Assembly (NCBI GenBank): GCA_002729495.1
Contig: PBYE01000021.1
Coordinates: 1-50,827 of the forward strand
Direction of reading: 5' to 3'
DNA length: 50,827 bases
Source: Chromatiales bacterium
GTDB lineage: Bacteria > Pseudomonadota > Gammaproteobacteria > Steroidobacterales > GCA-2729495
The number at the start of each line of letters is the position of its first letter. Within the stretch, counting starts at the first letter, position 1. The notes under the pieces were generated by a model that saw nothing but the letters and a program-made list of their open reading frames with translations, searched no databases and had not been told where the DNA came from. Of the stretch, positions 29,876 through 42,449 are shown in pieces. The position numbers were made by a program, and so were the translations under genes.

Positions 29876-30310
29876 ATGGGCAAAACACAAACATTCCAGA
29901 AGGCTCGACTTGCTGTTTTCCGGCTCGCCGGATGGCAGCTGGCACTGACTTTTGCACTCGTTGCAATTGCGCTTGTAGTCGGTAGCAGTAAGGCAGCAAT
30001 GTCTGTTTTTACCGGCGGCCTGATTGGAATGCTGGCAGGGATTTACCAGGCGCAGCGATTGTTGCGTGTTGATGCAGGAATGCATCCCGAAGCCTTCTTA
30101 CGAGGTTTATGGATAAGTGAAACCCTGAAAATAGTACTGACCGTTGTGATGTTTATTGCAGCGATACGGTTGCTAAGGGTGCAAATGGTGTCGACCATTA
30201 TCGGCTACGCGGGAACGTACATCGTGTACTGGCTGGCGCTGGGAACGCGTTATCCATGGTTTGAAACCATGGCGGAAAGCACACGGGAAAAGAACTGGCC
30301 GGAAGCCTGA
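29876..30310 (+). CDS. atpI: ATP synthase subunit I
   Basis: A small membrane protein that assists assembly of the ATP synthase c ring. From ATG 29876 it has 144 residues and four hydrophobic helices (for example LALTFALVAIALVVGS, STIIGYAGTYIVYWLALG). An upstream in-frame codon at 29807 would run through the terminator, so 29876 is preferred. It is the first gene of atpIBEFHAGDC, 54 bases before atpB. Confidence 0.88.
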   Translation: MGKTQTFQKARLAVFRLAGWQLALTFALVAIALVVGSSKAAMSVFTGGLIGMLAGIYQAQRLLRVDAGMHPEAFLRGLWISETLKIVLTVVMFIAAIRLLRVQMVSTIIGYAGTYIVYWLALGTRYPWFETMAESTREKNWPEA

Positions 30311-30346
30311 GAGTATTTACCGATCCGGTCGAGATAGACGAGCTGA

Positions 30347-31219
<873 letters not shown>

Positions 31220-31273
31220 GAAATAGAGTTTTAGTTTTTTAACTTTTTTATTGCAAGAAAAAATGCTTTGTAG

Positions 31274-31552
<279 letters not shown>

Positions 31553-31618
31553 ATCGGCAGTCGGTTCAGGCAGGAGGCAGGCTTAAGCCTGGCCTTTTGC
31601 TATTAAGGAGTTGGAATA

Positions 31619-32092
31619 GTGGAACTCAACATACCTACATTCCTGGGTCAGACAATTGCCATGATCGTATTCGTATGGTTCTGCATGAAATTCGTGTGGC
31701 CGCCCATCATGAATATGCTGGAAGAACGCCAGGCGCAGATTGCTGAAGGACTCGCTGCGGCTGACAAGGGCAATCGCGCCCTTGAAGAAGCTGAAGTTGA
31801 GAAGCAGTCGATCCTTGACGAAGCACGCGGCCAGGCTCGAGAGATCATCGATCACGCGAACACACGCGGTGGCAGTATCGTCGATGAAGCACGCACGGAA
31901 GCGGGTTCTGAAAAAGAACGCATTCTGGCAGCGGCCCAGGCAGAAGTAGAGCAGGAAGCCAACCGGGCCCGCGAAGAACTTCGTGGCCAGGTCGGTGTAA
32001 TTGCTGTCGCCGGTGCAGAGAAGATCCTGCAACGCGAAATTGATTCGGCGACCCACAAAGACCTGCTCGACAAGCTGGCAGCGGAGATCTAG
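31619..32092 (+). CDS. atpF: ATP synthase F0 subunit b
   Basis: The peripheral stalk subunit, 157 residues, with a GTG start. One N-terminal transmembrane helix ([17 protein letters not shown]) is followed by a long charged coiled coil ([11 protein letters not shown] onward) and the conserved end [14 protein letters not shown]. It lies 66 bases after atpE. Confidence 0.96.
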   Translation: MELNIPTFLGQTIAMIVFVWFCMKFVWPPIMNMLEERQAQIAEGLAAADKGNRALEEAEVEKQSILDEARGQAREIIDHANTRGGSIVDEARTEAGSEKERILAAAQAEVEQEANRAREELRGQVGVIAVAGAEKILQREIDSATHKDLLDKLAAEI

Positions 32093-32098
32093 TCAATC

Positions 32099-32647
32099 AT
32101 GGCTGAAAATGTTGCCATCGCACGTCCCTACGCACAGGCAATTTTTGAGCTGGCGAACAGCGCCGGCCAACTTGTTGCGTGGTCCGATGTATTGCATGCG
32201 GCAGGCGCGGTCGTCAGTGATGAGAGTGTCGCCGGGCTGATCGGCGCACCCGCAACGGATGAAGCGAAACTTGCGGAGATGATCGGCGAGATTGCAGCCA
32301 GGGCAGCAGACGTCGGTGATGCTGGCCAGGTGACCAACCTGGTTAAATTGCTGGCCGAAAACGGGCGCCTTACCGCCCTTCCTGAAATCGCGTGCGCCTA
32401 CGACTCGCTCAAGGCGGAGGTCGAAAACCGCGTCGAAGTGACCCTGACCGCCGCCAACCCGGTGGACGATATACAACAGGTAAAAATTATCGAAGCGCTT
32501 AAGAAACGTTTCGGGCGTGATGTCAGCCTGACATTTGAGCTGGATGAATCGTTAATTGGTGGCGCACGTTTGCGCGCCAATGATCTGGTAATTGACGGGT
32601 CGGTTAGTACCGGCCTGGAAAAACTCGCCACTACTTTGGCGACTTAA
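32099..32647 (+). CDS. atpH: ATP synthase F1 subunit delta
   Basis: Connects F1 to the peripheral stalk. It has 182 residues. The N-terminal helical domain begins VAIARPYAQAIFELA, and the C-terminal domain has the conserved SLIGGARLRANDLVIDGSV. It starts six bases after atpF, indicating coupling. Confidence 0.96.
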   Translation: MAENVAIARPYAQAIFELANSAGQLVAWSDVLHAAGAVVSDESVAGLIGAPATDEAKLAEMIGEIAARAADVGDAGQVTNLVKLLAENGRLTALPEIACAYDSLKAEVENRVEVTLTAANPVDDIQQVKIIEALKKRFGRDVSLTFELDESLIGGARLRANDLVIDGSVSTGLEKLATTLAT

Positions 32648-32678
32648 AATACTCGCTCCAAGCGAAGAGGATTGAGAG

Positions 32679-34220
32679 ATGGCTATCAAAGCTTCTGAAA
32701 TCAGTGAACTGATTAAAGAGCGTATCAGCAACTTCGAAAGCGCTGCCGAAGCCCGCGACGTGGGCACGGTCATTGCCGTGACGGATGGTATTACGCGCAT
32801 TCATGGTCTGGGTTCAGCGCAGTACGGTGAAATGCTTGAGTTCCCGGGCGACACTTTCGGCCTCGCACTGAACCTCGAGCAGGATTCAGTCGGCGCGGTG
32901 GTGCTGGGTGAATACAAGCACATCTCCGAAGGCGACACGGTCAAAACAACCGGCCGCATTCTCGAAGTGCCGACCGGAGAAGCGCTGCTCGGTCGAGTGG
33001 TTAACTCGCTTGGCGAGCCGATCGACGGTAAGGGTCAGATTAATGCCGAGTCTTCATCGCCGATTGAAAAAGTTGCACCCGGCGTTATCGAGCGTAAGTC
33101 TGTTGACCAGCCGGTGCAGACCGGACTGAAGTCCATTGACTCGATGGTGCCGATTGGCCGTGGCCAGCGCGAACTGATTATTGGTGACCGGCAGACCGGT
33201 AAGACCGCAGTTGCCGTGGACACCATCATCAACCAGGTAGGTACCGGCATTAAATGTATCTACGTGGCGGTTGGTCAGAAGAACTCGACGATTGCCAACG
33301 TTGTTCGCAAGCTTGAAGAGCATGGCGCAATGGAACACACCATAGTCGTTGCCGCCGCCGCCGCAGAATCTGCCGCTATGCAGTACATTGCTCCTTACTC
33401 CGGTTGTTCCATGGGCGAATATTTCCGCGACAAGGGCGAAGATGCGCTCATTATTTATGACGATCTCACCAAGCAGGCCTGGGCATATCGCCAGGTATCA
33501 CTGCTGCTGCGTCGTCCGCCGGGGCGCGAAGCGTATCCGGGTGACGTGTTCTATCTGCATTCACGCCTGCTCGAGCGCTCTTCGAGAATTAACGAAGCCG
33601 AGGTAGAGCGCATTACCAACGGTGCCGTAAAGGGTAAGACCGGTTCACTGACAGCGTTGCCGATTATTGAAACCCAGGCGGGTGACGTGTCGGCGTTCGT
33701 ACCGACCAACGTGATCTCCATTACCGACGGACAGATCTTCCTCGAGACCGATCTGTTCAACGCGGGCATACGCCCGGCGATCAACGCCGGCCTGTCGGTA
33801 TCGCGTGTCGGTGGTGCAGCACAAACCAAGATCATCAAGAAGCTTGGCGGCGGCATTCGACTTGCGCTTGCACAGTACCGCGAGCTTGCAGCTTTTGCAC
33901 AGTTCGCATCGGATCTCGACGAAGCTACCCGCAAACAGCTTGAACGCGGTCAGCGCGTGACAGAACTCATGAAGCAGAACCAGTACTCGCCGCTATCGGT
34001 TGCCGAGATGGGCTTTTCGCTGCTTGCTGCCAACGAGGGCTACCTGGACGATGTAGATGCCAACAAGATCGTCGATTTCGAGGCAGCCATGCACGCTTAT
34101 CTGCGTGAAAATTTTGTAGAGCTGCTCGATCAGTTAAACGAGAGTGCGGACTACAACGATGAAATTGAAGCAGCTATGAAAGCGGCTGTCGAAGATTTTA
34201 AAAAGAATGGCGCGTACTAA
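32679..34220 (+). CDS. atpA: ATP synthase F1 subunit alpha
   Basis: The regulatory nucleotide-binding subunit of F1, 513 residues. Walker A is GDRQTGKT (169-176). The family signature [17 protein letters not shown] lies in the central-to-C-terminal region. It begins with the N-terminal [12 protein letters not shown] helix, which contacts delta. The 133-base gap to atpG is longer than the other gaps in the operon. Confidence 0.98.
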   Translation: MAIKASEISELIKERISNFESAAEARDVGTVIAVTDGITRIHGLGSAQYGEMLEFPGDTFGLALNLEQDSVGAVVLGEYKHISEGDTVKTTGRILEVPTGEALLGRVVNSLGEPIDGKGQINAESSSPIEKVAPGVIERKSVDQPVQTGLKSIDSMVPIGRGQRELIIGDRQTGKTAVAVDTIINQVGTGIKCIYVAVGQKNSTIANVVRKLEEHGAMEHTIVVAAAAAESAAMQYIAPYSGCSMGEYFRDKGEDALIIYDDLTKQAWAYRQVSLLLRRPPGREAYPGDVFYLHSRLLERSSRINEAEVERITNGAVKGKTGSLTALPIIETQAGDVSAFVPTNVISITDGQIFLETDLFNAGIRPAINAGLSVSRVGGAAQTKIIKKLGGGIRLALAQYRELAAFAQFASDLDEATRKQLERGQRVTELMKQNQYSPLSVAEMGFSLLAANEGYLDDVDANKIVDFEAAMHAYLRENFVELLDQLNESADYNDEIEAAMKAAVEDFKKNGAY

Positions 34221-34353
34221 GAAGAGTTTTGGTGGGGACAGAGCCGCTGCTGATACAGGAAACGGATTGACAATATGCAAAGCAAGCATGTCATTTCCAG
34301 CTTACCAATGAAAAGTGTTGCCTGATACCAGTTGTATGGTTATTAATTTATAG

Positions 34354-35232
34354 ATGGCTAGTTTAAAAGAAATTCGTACCAAGATCGGTAGCGTAAAGAA
34401 TACGCAGAAGATCACGGCTGCCATGGAAATGGTTGCAGCAAGTAAACTGCGCCGTACGCAGGAGCGTATGCGACAGACTCGGCCGTATGCGGACAAGATT
34501 CGCACAGCCATCGGACACCTTTACCAGGCGAACCCGGAATATAAGCATCCTTACCTCGTCGACCGTGACATCAAGCGTGTTGGCTACATCGTGATCACGA
34601 CCGATCGTGGTTTGTGTGGCGGCCTGAACGTCAATGAATTTCGCTTGCTGCTGAACGAACTGAGGGAATGGAACAACAAGGATGTCGAAGTTGATCTTTG
34701 TCTGCTCGGCTCGAAGGGTGTGCAGTTTTTTCGCAGCCTTAAGGTAAATGTTGTTGGTGCCATCTCAAATATTGGAGAAAATCCAAAAGTCGCTGATCTG
34801 GTTGGCACGATTAAGATCATGCTCGATGCCTACGAGACGGGCGGCAAGGAAGGCGGTATAGATCGCCTGTTCCTCGTGCACAACCATTTCGAATCGACCA
34901 TGAGCCAGAAACCGCAGTCAGTGACCCTGATTCCGGTTGAAGCACCCGATGCGGATGATCTGCCGCAACACTGGGATTACATCTACGAACCCGAGGCAAC
35001 CGAGCTGCTGACCGGCGTGTTGCAACGGTATATCGAATCACAGGTCTATCGTGGTGCCGTGGAAAATGTGGCCTGCGAAATGGCTGCGAAAATGGTTGCG
35101 ATGAAAAGCGCAACAGATAACGCGGGCAAGCTTATCGACAACCTGCAGCTCGACTATAACAAGGCGAGGCAGGCAAATATTACCCAGGAAATTTCTGAAA
35201 TCGTTGGCGGTGCTGCCGCGGTTTCCGAGTAA
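34354..35232 (+). CDS. atpG: ATP synthase F1 subunit gamma
   Basis: The central rotor shaft, 292 residues. The N-terminal coiled helix begins [17 protein letters not shown] and continues [12 protein letters not shown]. The conserved [10 protein letters not shown] segment and the C-terminal helix [20 protein letters not shown] are intact. The stop codon is eight bases before a REP-like palindrome. Confidence 0.97.
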   Translation: MASLKEIRTKIGSVKNTQKITAAMEMVAASKLRRTQERMRQTRPYADKIRTAIGHLYQANPEYKHPYLVDRDIKRVGYIVITTDRGLCGGLNVNEFRLLLNELREWNNKDVEVDLCLLGSKGVQFFRSLKVNVVGAISNIGENPKVADLVGTIKIMLDAYETGGKEGGIDRLFLVHNHFESTMSQKPQSVTLIPVEAPDADDLPQHWDYIYEPEATELLTGVLQRYIESQVYRGAVENVACEMAAKMVAMKSATDNAGKLIDNLQLDYNKARQANITQEISEIVGGAAAVSE

Positions 35233-35239
35233 CAAGGAA

Positions 35240-35263
35240 TCGCGGCTAAAGCCGCTCCTACAG
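35240..35263. repeat. REP-like palindrome within the atp operon
   Basis: TCGCGGCTAAAGCCGCTCCT (from 35240, continuing ACAG) is identical over about 20 bases to the second arm at 28495-28519. It sits between atpG and atpD and forms a stem GCGGC-TAAA-GCCGC. As a transcribed stem it might affect the stability of the two halves of the atp message. It resembles REP elements of Pseudomonas and Xanthomonas that share the GCTCCTACA end. Confidence 0.75.
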
Positions 35264-35299
35264 TAATTTGAATTTTGATCGATATTGGATCGATCGTAG

Positions 35300-36688
<1,389 letters not shown>

Positions 36689-36756
36689 TGGCAGTAATTC
36701 GCACCGTGTTGTAGCTCTTTGAGCTGAACAGCTACGTAAGGTAAGGGATCTAGTAA

Positions 36757-37176
36757 ATGGCAACATTGCACGTCGACATCGTTAGCGCCGAGGGAGAAAT
36801 TTTCTCCGGCGAAGCCGCCATGGTTTTTGCGCCAGCCAAGATGGGTGATGTGGGCATTGCGCCACGTCATGCTCCGTTGCTGACGGATCTGCGTCCCGGC
36901 GACTTGCGGGTGCAAACGCCCGAGGGCGAGGAAAAGTTTTTCTTTGTCACAGGCGGAGTGCTGGAAGTTCAGCCACATATGGTTACCGTGTTGGCCGATT
37001 CGGCCATGCATGGTGATGATCTGGACGAAGAAGCCGCCAAAGCGGCCCAGGAAGCAGCCGAGCAAATGCTGGCGGGTGCCACCGAAAAACAGGATCTCGA
37101 ACATGCTCGTATGCAGCTGGTCGAGGCCGCAGCGCGCTACAAAGCCGTGCAGAAGCTCAAGGGCCGCAAGGGCTAA
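36757..37176 (+). CDS. atpC: ATP synthase F1 subunit epsilon
   Basis: A rotor subunit and intrinsic inhibitor, 139 residues. The N-terminal beta barrel begins TLHVDIVSAEGEIFSGEA and contains MGDVGIAPRHAPLLT. The C-terminal two-helix hairpin (EEAAKAAQEAAEQML, MQLVEAAARYKAVQ) is present. It is the last gene of the atp operon. Confidence 0.97.
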   Translation: MATLHVDIVSAEGEIFSGEAAMVFAPAKMGDVGIAPRHAPLLTDLRPGDLRVQTPEGEEKFFFVTGGVLEVQPHMVTVLADSAMHGDDLDEEAAKAAQEAAEQMLAGATEKQDLEHARMQLVEAAARYKAVQKLKGRKG

Positions 37177-37294
37177 GGGCTGGCCCGAGTCGCTTCGCGA
37201 CAATTGAGACTTGCGTGTCTGAATATACGCCAATTCGGTTATAAACTGTCGGGCGTTCCGAACGCATCGACTGACGGGAGATAATACCCAGACC

Positions 37295-38653
37295 GTGGAT
37301 ATCAGTATTGTCATACTCGCAGCGGGACAAGGTACCCGCATGCGCTCCGCGCTGCCAAAGGTTCTCCAACCGCTGGCAGGACGCCCGCTGCTGGATCATG
37401 TTATTACCACGACCGAAGCCCTTAATCCGAGGCAGATTTGTGTGGTTTACGGCCATGGAGCCGAGCAGGTGCTCGACCATTTCACCGACCGCGACATCCA
37501 ATGGGCATTGCAGGAACCGCAACTCGGTACCGGGCACGCCGTGCAGCAGGCGATGCAGCATCTCAAGGAAGACGAAACCGTCGTGGTGGTTTATGGCGAT
37601 GTGCCACTCGTATTGCCCGCCACGATCGAAAGCCTTGCAAAAGCTGCGAGTGACGGCCCCGCTATCCTGACCGTAATCGAAAACGATCCAACCGGTTATG
37701 GTCGTATCGTGCGCGACCCGGCCGGCGCGGTAAGCGAAATAGTCGAAGAAAAGGATGCGACCGATGACCAGCTCCGCATCAACGAAGTCAATACTGGTTT
37801 GCTGGCCTGTCCTGTGAAGTTGCTCGGCCCGTGGCTTGATGCGCTGAAGTCCGATAACGCCCAGGGCGAGTATTACCTTACCGATGTCGTGGCAAGTGCC
37901 GTGGCGGATGGCGTGAGTGTAGCTGCAGTTACTGCGGATTCGGCCACCGAGGTTATGGGCATCAACGACAAGGCGCAGCTTGCAGATGCAGAACGTGCGT
38001 ATCGCGAGCGAGAAGCGGCAGGCCTGATGACTGCCGGTGTAACGATAATTGACCCCGCACGCATTGATGTACGTGGAACGCTAAGTTGCGGTAGCGATGT
38101 GCTCATCGATATAAATGCCGTTTTTGAAGGTAAAGTAGAACTCGGCGATAACGTTAGCATTGGACCCAATTGCGTAATAAAGAATTGCCGGATCGATTCC
38201 GGGACTACTGTAAACGCGAACTGCGTACTCGAAGATGCCGTGGTGGGTAAAGATTGTGACATAGGGCCGTTCGGCCGCCTGCGTCCCGGTGCTGAAATGA
38301 AACAGGGCGCCCGTGTCGGCAACTTTGTTGAAATGAAGAAAACTGTGCTGGGGGTTGGCAGCAAGGCCAATCACCTGACTTACCTTGGCGATGCGGTGAT
38401 TGGCGACGGGGTTAATGTCGGCTGCGGAACCATTACCTGTAACTACGACGGCGCGAACAAGCACCAGACCGTAATTGGCGACAATGCATTTATCGGTTCT
38501 GGTGTCGAACTGGTCGCGCCCGTGAACATCGGGGCCGGGGCCACGATCGGCGCCGGATCAACAGTCAGCAAGGATGCGCCCGGGGGCGAACTGACCCTGG
38601 AGCGCGCCAAGCAAACTACCGTCAAGGGCTGGAAACGTCCAATTAAAAAATAA
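37295..38653 (+). CDS. glmU: Bifunctional UDP-GlcNAc pyrophosphorylase / GlcN-1-P acetyltransferase
   Basis: Makes UDP-N-acetylglucosamine for peptidoglycan and LPS. It has 452 residues and a GTG start. The N-terminal uridylyltransferase motif is LAAGQGTRMRSALPKVLQPL. The C-terminal left-handed beta-helix repeats (CVIKNCRID, GVNVGCGTITCNYDG) end in the acetyltransferase tail. It is followed by glmS, the preceding enzyme of the pathway, as in many gammaproteobacteria. Confidence 0.97.
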   Translation: MDISIVILAAGQGTRMRSALPKVLQPLAGRPLLDHVITTTEALNPRQICVVYGHGAEQVLDHFTDRDIQWALQEPQLGTGHAVQQAMQHLKEDETVVVVYGDVPLVLPATIESLAKAASDGPAILTVIENDPTGYGRIVRDPAGAVSEIVEEKDATDDQLRINEVNTGLLACPVKLLGPWLDALKSDNAQGEYYLTDVVASAVADGVSVAAVTADSATEVMGINDKAQLADAERAYREREAAGLMTAGVTIIDPARIDVRGTLSCGSDVLIDINAVFEGKVELGDNVSIGPNCVIKNCRIDSGTTVNANCVLEDAVVGKDCDIGPFGRLRPGAEMKQGARVGNFVEMKKTVLGVGSKANHLTYLGDAVIGDGVNVGCGTITCNYDGANKHQTVIGDNAFIGSGVELVAPVNIGAGATIGAGSTVSKDAPGGELTLERAKQTTVKGWKRPIKK

Positions 38654-38668
38654 TTAGACTGGATTAGT

Positions 38669-38792
38669 CCGTCTTTCAGCAGACCGTGCAGAGCGCTACT
38701 GCTGAAGAATAGTTAGGTAGGAATAACCCGTCTTGCAGCGGACAACGCGGTGCGTCGCCGCTGAAGAACTCCGGCAGCAAGTATGCTGTCGG
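38669..38792 (+). promoter_or_regulatory. Structured leader or small RNA region upstream of glmS
   Basis: Two tandem units about 59 bases apart each form a hairpin with a 16-base loop. The first pairs TTCAGCAG (38675-38682) with CTGCTGAA (38699-38706). The second pairs CAGCGG (38736-38741) with CCGCTG (38758-38763). The stems differ by compensated changes while the flanks CCGTCTT and GAAGAA are conserved. A third hairpin, CCGGCAGCA-AGTA-TGCTGTCGG, lies at 38771-38792. The 241-base glmU-glmS gap holds no ORF. In enterobacteria glmS mRNA is controlled by the small RNAs GlmY and GlmZ; whether this region relates to such control is unknown. Confidence 0.5.
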
Positions 38793-38894
38793 ACGAAACA
38801 TAGCGTAATGGGACTTTAGTCGCAGTGTGGCAATAATGGCGTGGCTAAAATACCCACTTTGGCGCTAACATATTGACCGGCAACTGGAAAAGTT

Positions 38895-40727
38895 ATGTGC
38901 GGCATCGTAGGAGCAACAGCAGAGCGTAACGTCGTCCCTATCCTGATGGAGGGACTGCGTCGCCTGGAATATCGTGGTTACGATTCCGCGGGCGTGGCCG
39001 TGCGCCACGACGATGGTGTGCTACGCCGCCGTTCGGTTGGCAAAGTTGCTGAACTGCAGGGTGTGCTCGATGCGGAGCCCATGGATGGCCGCACCGGTAT
39101 TGCTCACACGCGCTGGGCAACGCACGGCGGACCGAGTGAGAGTAACGCCCACCCACATATTTCCGGGTCTGATATTGCGATCGTGCACAACGGTATTATC
39201 GAAAACCACGAAGCGCTCCGTAAGGATCTTTTAGAGCACGGTTACGAATTCAGCAGTGAAACCGACACAGAAGTGATCGCACACCAAATTCATCATCACC
39301 TCCAGTCATCAGGCGACCTTGAGGCTGCGGTAAAGAAAACAGTCGATGAGCTTGAAGGTGCCTACGCTCTTGTAGTGATGAGCAAGAATGATCCGGGGAA
39401 ACTGATCCTGGCCCGCGAAGGCTGCCCCGTCGTGATCGGCGTGGGTATAGGTGAAAATTTTGTGGCCTCAGACGTTGCGGCTTTGTTGCCGGTGACACGT
39501 AAGTTCATGTTCCTGGAAGAAGGTGACATAGCGGTCGTAACACGTGACGGCGTCAGCGTAAGTGACGCAAAAGGGGCTTCTGCCGATCGTCCCGTTAGCG
39601 AAAGTGAATTGTCCGCTGATGCGGTTGAGCGCGGTCGTTTCCGTCATTACATGCTGAAAGAGATCTACGAGCAGTCGCGTGCAGTGGCCGAAACACTGGC
39701 CGAACGAATCGCTGACGGCAAAGTGCTGGACGGTGCACTTGGGCCGACCGCCGGCAAGATACTCGGCAAGACTCAAGCTGTGCATATCGTGGCCTGTGGC
39801 ACCAGCTTCCATGCCGGGCTCATCGCGCGTTACTGGATAGAGGAGTACTGCGGCGTACCCTGCACGGTAGAGATAGCGAGTGAATACCGCTATCGATCCG
39901 TTGTTGTGCCGGATAACAGCCTGTTTATAACAATTTCACAAAGCGGCGAAACCGCCGATACCCTCGCGGCACTCCGTAAAGCTAAAGACAGTGGCTATAT
40001 CGCCACGCTGGCGATTTGCAACGTGCCCGAAAGTTCACTCGTACGTGAATCAGAACTGGTATTGATGACGCGTGCCGGACCAGAGATTGGAGTCGCATCC
40101 ACCAAGGCATTTACGACCCAGCTTGCGGCATTCGCGCTCGTTACTCTTTCACTGGCTCGCCACCACGGCATGCCGCCCGAACAGGAACGCGCGCTTACAA
40201 AGCAGTTGCTGGAATTACCCGCACTGATCGAGCAGGTGCTCGCGCTTGATGGGCAGATCGAAACCATGTCCGGGCATTTTGCTGAGAAACATCATGCTCT
40301 GTTCCTCGGCCGCGGAGCGCAGAACGCGGTTGCGATGGAGGGTGCGCTTAAGCTAAAGGAGATCTCCTACATTCATGCCGAGGCTTACCCCGCGGGTGAG
40401 CTCAAACACGGGCCGCTGGCACTCGTGGATGAAGATATGCCGGTGGTGACAATTGCGCCTAATGACGATTTGCTGGAGAAACTGAAGTCCAATTTGCAGG
40501 AAGTGCGCGCCCGCGGTGGCGAACTATTCGTGTTTGCAGACCCGAACGTGCATATCGATGAGGGCGATGGCGTGCACCTGATGCGCATGCCAACCCATAT
40601 CGAGGATTTCCAGGCGCCGATTCTGTACACCATACCGCTGCAGTTACTGTCGTATCACGTCGCCGTGCTGAAAGGCACCGATGTCGATCAGCCCCGCAAC
40701 CTGGCCAAGTCGGTTACAGTGGAATGA
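38895..40727 (+). CDS. glmS: Glutamine-fructose-6-phosphate aminotransferase
   Basis: Converts fructose-6-phosphate and glutamine to glucosamine-6-phosphate, the first step to UDP-GlcNAc. It has 610 residues. The N-terminal nucleophile Cys2 is in MCGIVGAT. The two SIS isomerase domains carry [14 protein letters not shown] and [13 protein letters not shown]. The C-terminus ends [13 protein letters not shown], the sequence recognised by TnsD of Tn7 in other bacteria. A diverged second copy of this 3' end lies at 46790-46888. Confidence 0.98.
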   Translation: MCGIVGATAERNVVPILMEGLRRLEYRGYDSAGVAVRHDDGVLRRRSVGKVAELQGVLDAEPMDGRTGIAHTRWATHGGPSESNAHPHISGSDIAIVHNGIIENHEALRKDLLEHGYEFSSETDTEVIAHQIHHHLQSSGDLEAAVKKTVDELEGAYALVVMSKNDPGKLILAREGCPVVIGVGIGENFVASDVAALLPVTRKFMFLEEGDIAVVTRDGVSVSDAKGASADRPVSESELSADAVERGRFRHYMLKEIYEQSRAVAETLAERIADGKVLDGALGPTAGKILGKTQAVHIVACGTSFHAGLIARYWIEEYCGVPCTVEIASEYRYRSVVVPDNSLFITISQSGETADTLAALRKAKDSGYIATLAICNVPESSLVRESELVLMTRAGPEIGVASTKAFTTQLAAFALVTLSLARHHGMPPEQERALTKQLLELPALIEQVLALDGQIETMSGHFAEKHHALFLGRGAQNAVAMEGALKLKEISYIHAEAYPAGELKHGPLALVDEDMPVVTIAPNDDLLEKLKSNLQEVRARGGELFVFADPNVHIDEGDGVHLMRMPTHIEDFQAPILYTIPLQLLSYHVAVLKGTDVDQPRNLAKSVTVE

Positions 40728-41100
40728 TTTTGTATGTAACAGTTTCTTCGAAACGACTACATTCCTGACTTTTACCCTCTCATTCCAATCGAACGACCTT
40801 ACCCACCATCAAAGATACTCAAAACGACAACAGGTCGTTTTTGAGTTGATCTGGTATATCCATGAGACCGAGGGTCTGGGATATCGAAAGATATCTCAGA
40901 AGTTGAATAACTGGGGGATTAAGACGGAAAGAAACAAGGCTTGGTTCAATACATCGGTATATTCGATACTGAAACGGAAGAATCAACGAGAATATCGGAT
41001 ACAGAATCAACGTCAGGTGGAGTATCGCCGTTGGGTTCAAGTTCTACTTTGTTTTACCTTTGATAATATTTTTTCTCAGCTACCTGGGAATGGTGCTTAG
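40681..41100 (+). CDS. Small recombinase-domain-like ORF
   Basis: The recognisable part (40792-41040) reads [14 protein letters not shown], then [19 protein letters not shown] and [17 protein letters not shown]. This is the helix-turn-helix pattern of the recombinase domain found in serine recombinases and in small stand-alone proteins. The only in-frame ATG is at 40681, inside glmS in another frame; no normal start occurs after the glmS stop. The true start, or whether the gene is intact, is unclear. The serine catalytic domain is absent, so on its own it cannot be an active serine recombinase. The DNA is AT-rich relative to neighbours. Confidence 0.5.
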   Translation: MSISPATWPSRLQWNDFVCNSFFETTTFLTFTLSFQSNDLTHHQRYSKRQQVVFELIWYIHETEGLGYRKISQKLNNWGIKTERNKAWFNTSVYSILKRKNQREYRIQNQRQVEYRRWVQVLLCFTFDNIFSQLPGNGA

Positions 41101-41565
41101 GAAACTCAATTCTTCCGGCATATAACGCTGACCCCACATGAGCGCCGGTGAATAAGTGTTATCAGGTCCGCCACGATCGGGATTAACGTATTCCCAAACA
41201 ATCTCGCCTGCGGGCGAAACTTCCAACAACCGCCCCCGATCAGATTCGGTAATCAAAGTATTGCCATTTGGCAATCGCTGCTGAGCCGATCGAACTCCGC
41301 TCCAGAAAGGATCCTCCGGTGTGCCATGATATTCCCAGACAACATTACTGGTTAGCGGATCAAACTCCTGTACCCGCGAAATGCCACCTGCGGCCATCCG
41401 ACCGCGATTGTCAAAAATAAGCATGTTGCCATTCGGCAGAAAATCAGGGTCATGCTGACCGATCCATGTGCCTCGGCGCGCCCACGTAACCTGCGCCACA
41501 ACCGAATCAATCAATGCAATGACTCCCGGCTGACGCATAGAGATAAGAATGTCTCCAGGCTTTGC
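41080..41565 (-). pseudogene. Arylsulfotransferase-family gene, 5' part missing
   Basis: The frame encodes AKPGDILISMRQPGVIALID, then IGQHDPDFLPNGNMLIFDNRG, FDPLTSNVVWEYHG and RLPNGNTLITESDRGRLLEV. This is the repeat pattern of the C-terminal half of arylsulfotransferase-family beta-propellers. The open frame continues upstream to 41745, but residues before AKPGD match nothing in the family and are the antisense of a response-regulator fragment. Roughly the N-terminal half and signal peptide are gone. The product is unlikely to be functional. Confidence 0.7.
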
Positions 41566-41579
41566 GTAAAGATGGGTGC

Positions 41580-41735
41580 GAGCACTTTGAGCGTGTCTAC
41601 CTGACGCAGCAACTTGCCTTATGCGGTGGCAAAGTTGGCAAGCTGGCCGGGCGCGTGGGTATGGAGCGAACCCATCTGTACAGGAAACTGCGTGCCTTAA
41701 AAATCGATTTTGGTCAGAGCAGCATAGACGATTGA
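41580..41735 (+). pseudogene. C-terminal remnant of an NtrC-type response regulator
   Basis: The plus-strand frame from 41580 to the TGA at 41733-41735 reads EHFERVYLTQQLALCGGKVG, then MERTHLYRKLRALKIDFG. This is the Fis-type helix-turn-helix that ends sigma54-dependent regulators. No AAA+ domain precedes it; the sequence changes to the antisense arylsulfotransferase gene. It is a gene relic joined to another relic. Confidence 0.7.
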
Positions 41736-41960
41736 CTGCTTTCAAACGGGCGGTGACGCCTGCACCCTTGCAGAACGACAGGCGAGATGTGTGTGGTTTC
41801 CACGTTACTCAGGAATGCTTGACTAGCGTGGGCATCAAAGGCGCACACGAAGAAAGAATTAAGAAAGCCCTGAGCTCAGACTGGCGAACGATAGCGCCTT
41901 GACCGCTCATTGTCGCCTATTTGATGCAGCACCCCTCTCATCCCTATATTGATGCCCATC
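41736..41960. other. Intergenic stretch inside the island, no gene recognised
   Basis: Between the response-regulator remnant and the DUF3106 gene. A plus-strand frame ends GIKGAHEERIKKALSSDWRTIAP at 41902, but it lacks a convincing start and family. I see no hairpin with a T-run and no RNA gene. Confidence 0.4.
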
Positions 41961-42449
41961 TCATTTGGCATGTTTCGGTCTAAGCTGAGTCGTTTGTTTT
42001 TTTGTGCGTTGGAGGGCTCGACTACGTTGCTTGGGCGTCATATTTTCCCAGCGATTGCGCAACTCGATGCGTTGCTTGGGACTCAAGCTTTGGAAGTGCT
42101 GAAAATTTCTACGAACATTCTTCTTTTGCTTAGGGGTCATCTTCTGATAACGAATAAATTCCCGGCGAATTTTCTGGTGTTGATCCGAGGTCATATTCTT
42201 CCAGCGGGCCAGTCGTAGTTGCGCTTGTTTACGTTGTTTCTGGTCCATCTTTAGCCAGCGATTAGCACCCATTGCCAGGCGGTTCTGGCGCAGAACAGGC
42301 AGGGCATTCCAAGTTCCGGAGAATTGACCGAGTACGGTTTGCTGATCCGCACTGAGATCATTCCAAGCGATGGCTTCTTCATCGGCTAAGGCCAGGTTGC
42401 CAAGCATTACAAACAAAAGAACAGCACCTAGAGAGAGCTTACTTAGCAT
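41961..42449 (-). CDS. DUF3106 family exported basic protein
   Basis: A 162-residue protein beginning MLSKLSLGAVLLFVMLGNLALA, a signal peptide. The mature part is strongly basic and repetitive: DLSADQQTVLGQF, RWKNMTSDQHQKI, RYQKMTPKQKKN and RWENMTPKQRSRA. Repeated W/F..M(T/S)P(E/K)Q(R/K) units are the DUF3106 hallmark. The start at 42449 is preferred over 42533 because the signal peptide begins there. It overlaps the upstream gene by 11 bases and is the fourth gene of the sigma-factor operon. Function unknown; envelope-located by inference. Confidence 0.85.
   Translation of the reverse strand: MLSKLSLGAVLLFVMLGNLALADEEAIAWNDLSADQQTVLGQFSGTWNALPVLRQNRLAMGANRWLKMDQKQRKQAQLRLARWKNMTSDQHQKIRREFIRYQKMTPKQKKNVRRNFQHFQSLSPKQRIELRNRWENMTPKQRSRALQRTKKQTTQLRPKHAK

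Noticed and set aside
29604-29999. 131-residue minus-strand frame between parB and atpI
   Set aside because: Half of it is antisense to atpI and the rest crosses a terminator and a long hairpin; no family recognised.
34221-34353. Internal promoter between atpA and atpG
   Set aside because: A TTGACA occurs at 34267-34272 but no acceptable -10 element follows at 16-18 bases.
38654-38894. glmS ribozyme in the leader
   Set aside because: The tandem hairpins do not resemble the known glmS ribozyme core, which is typical of Gram-positive bacteria.
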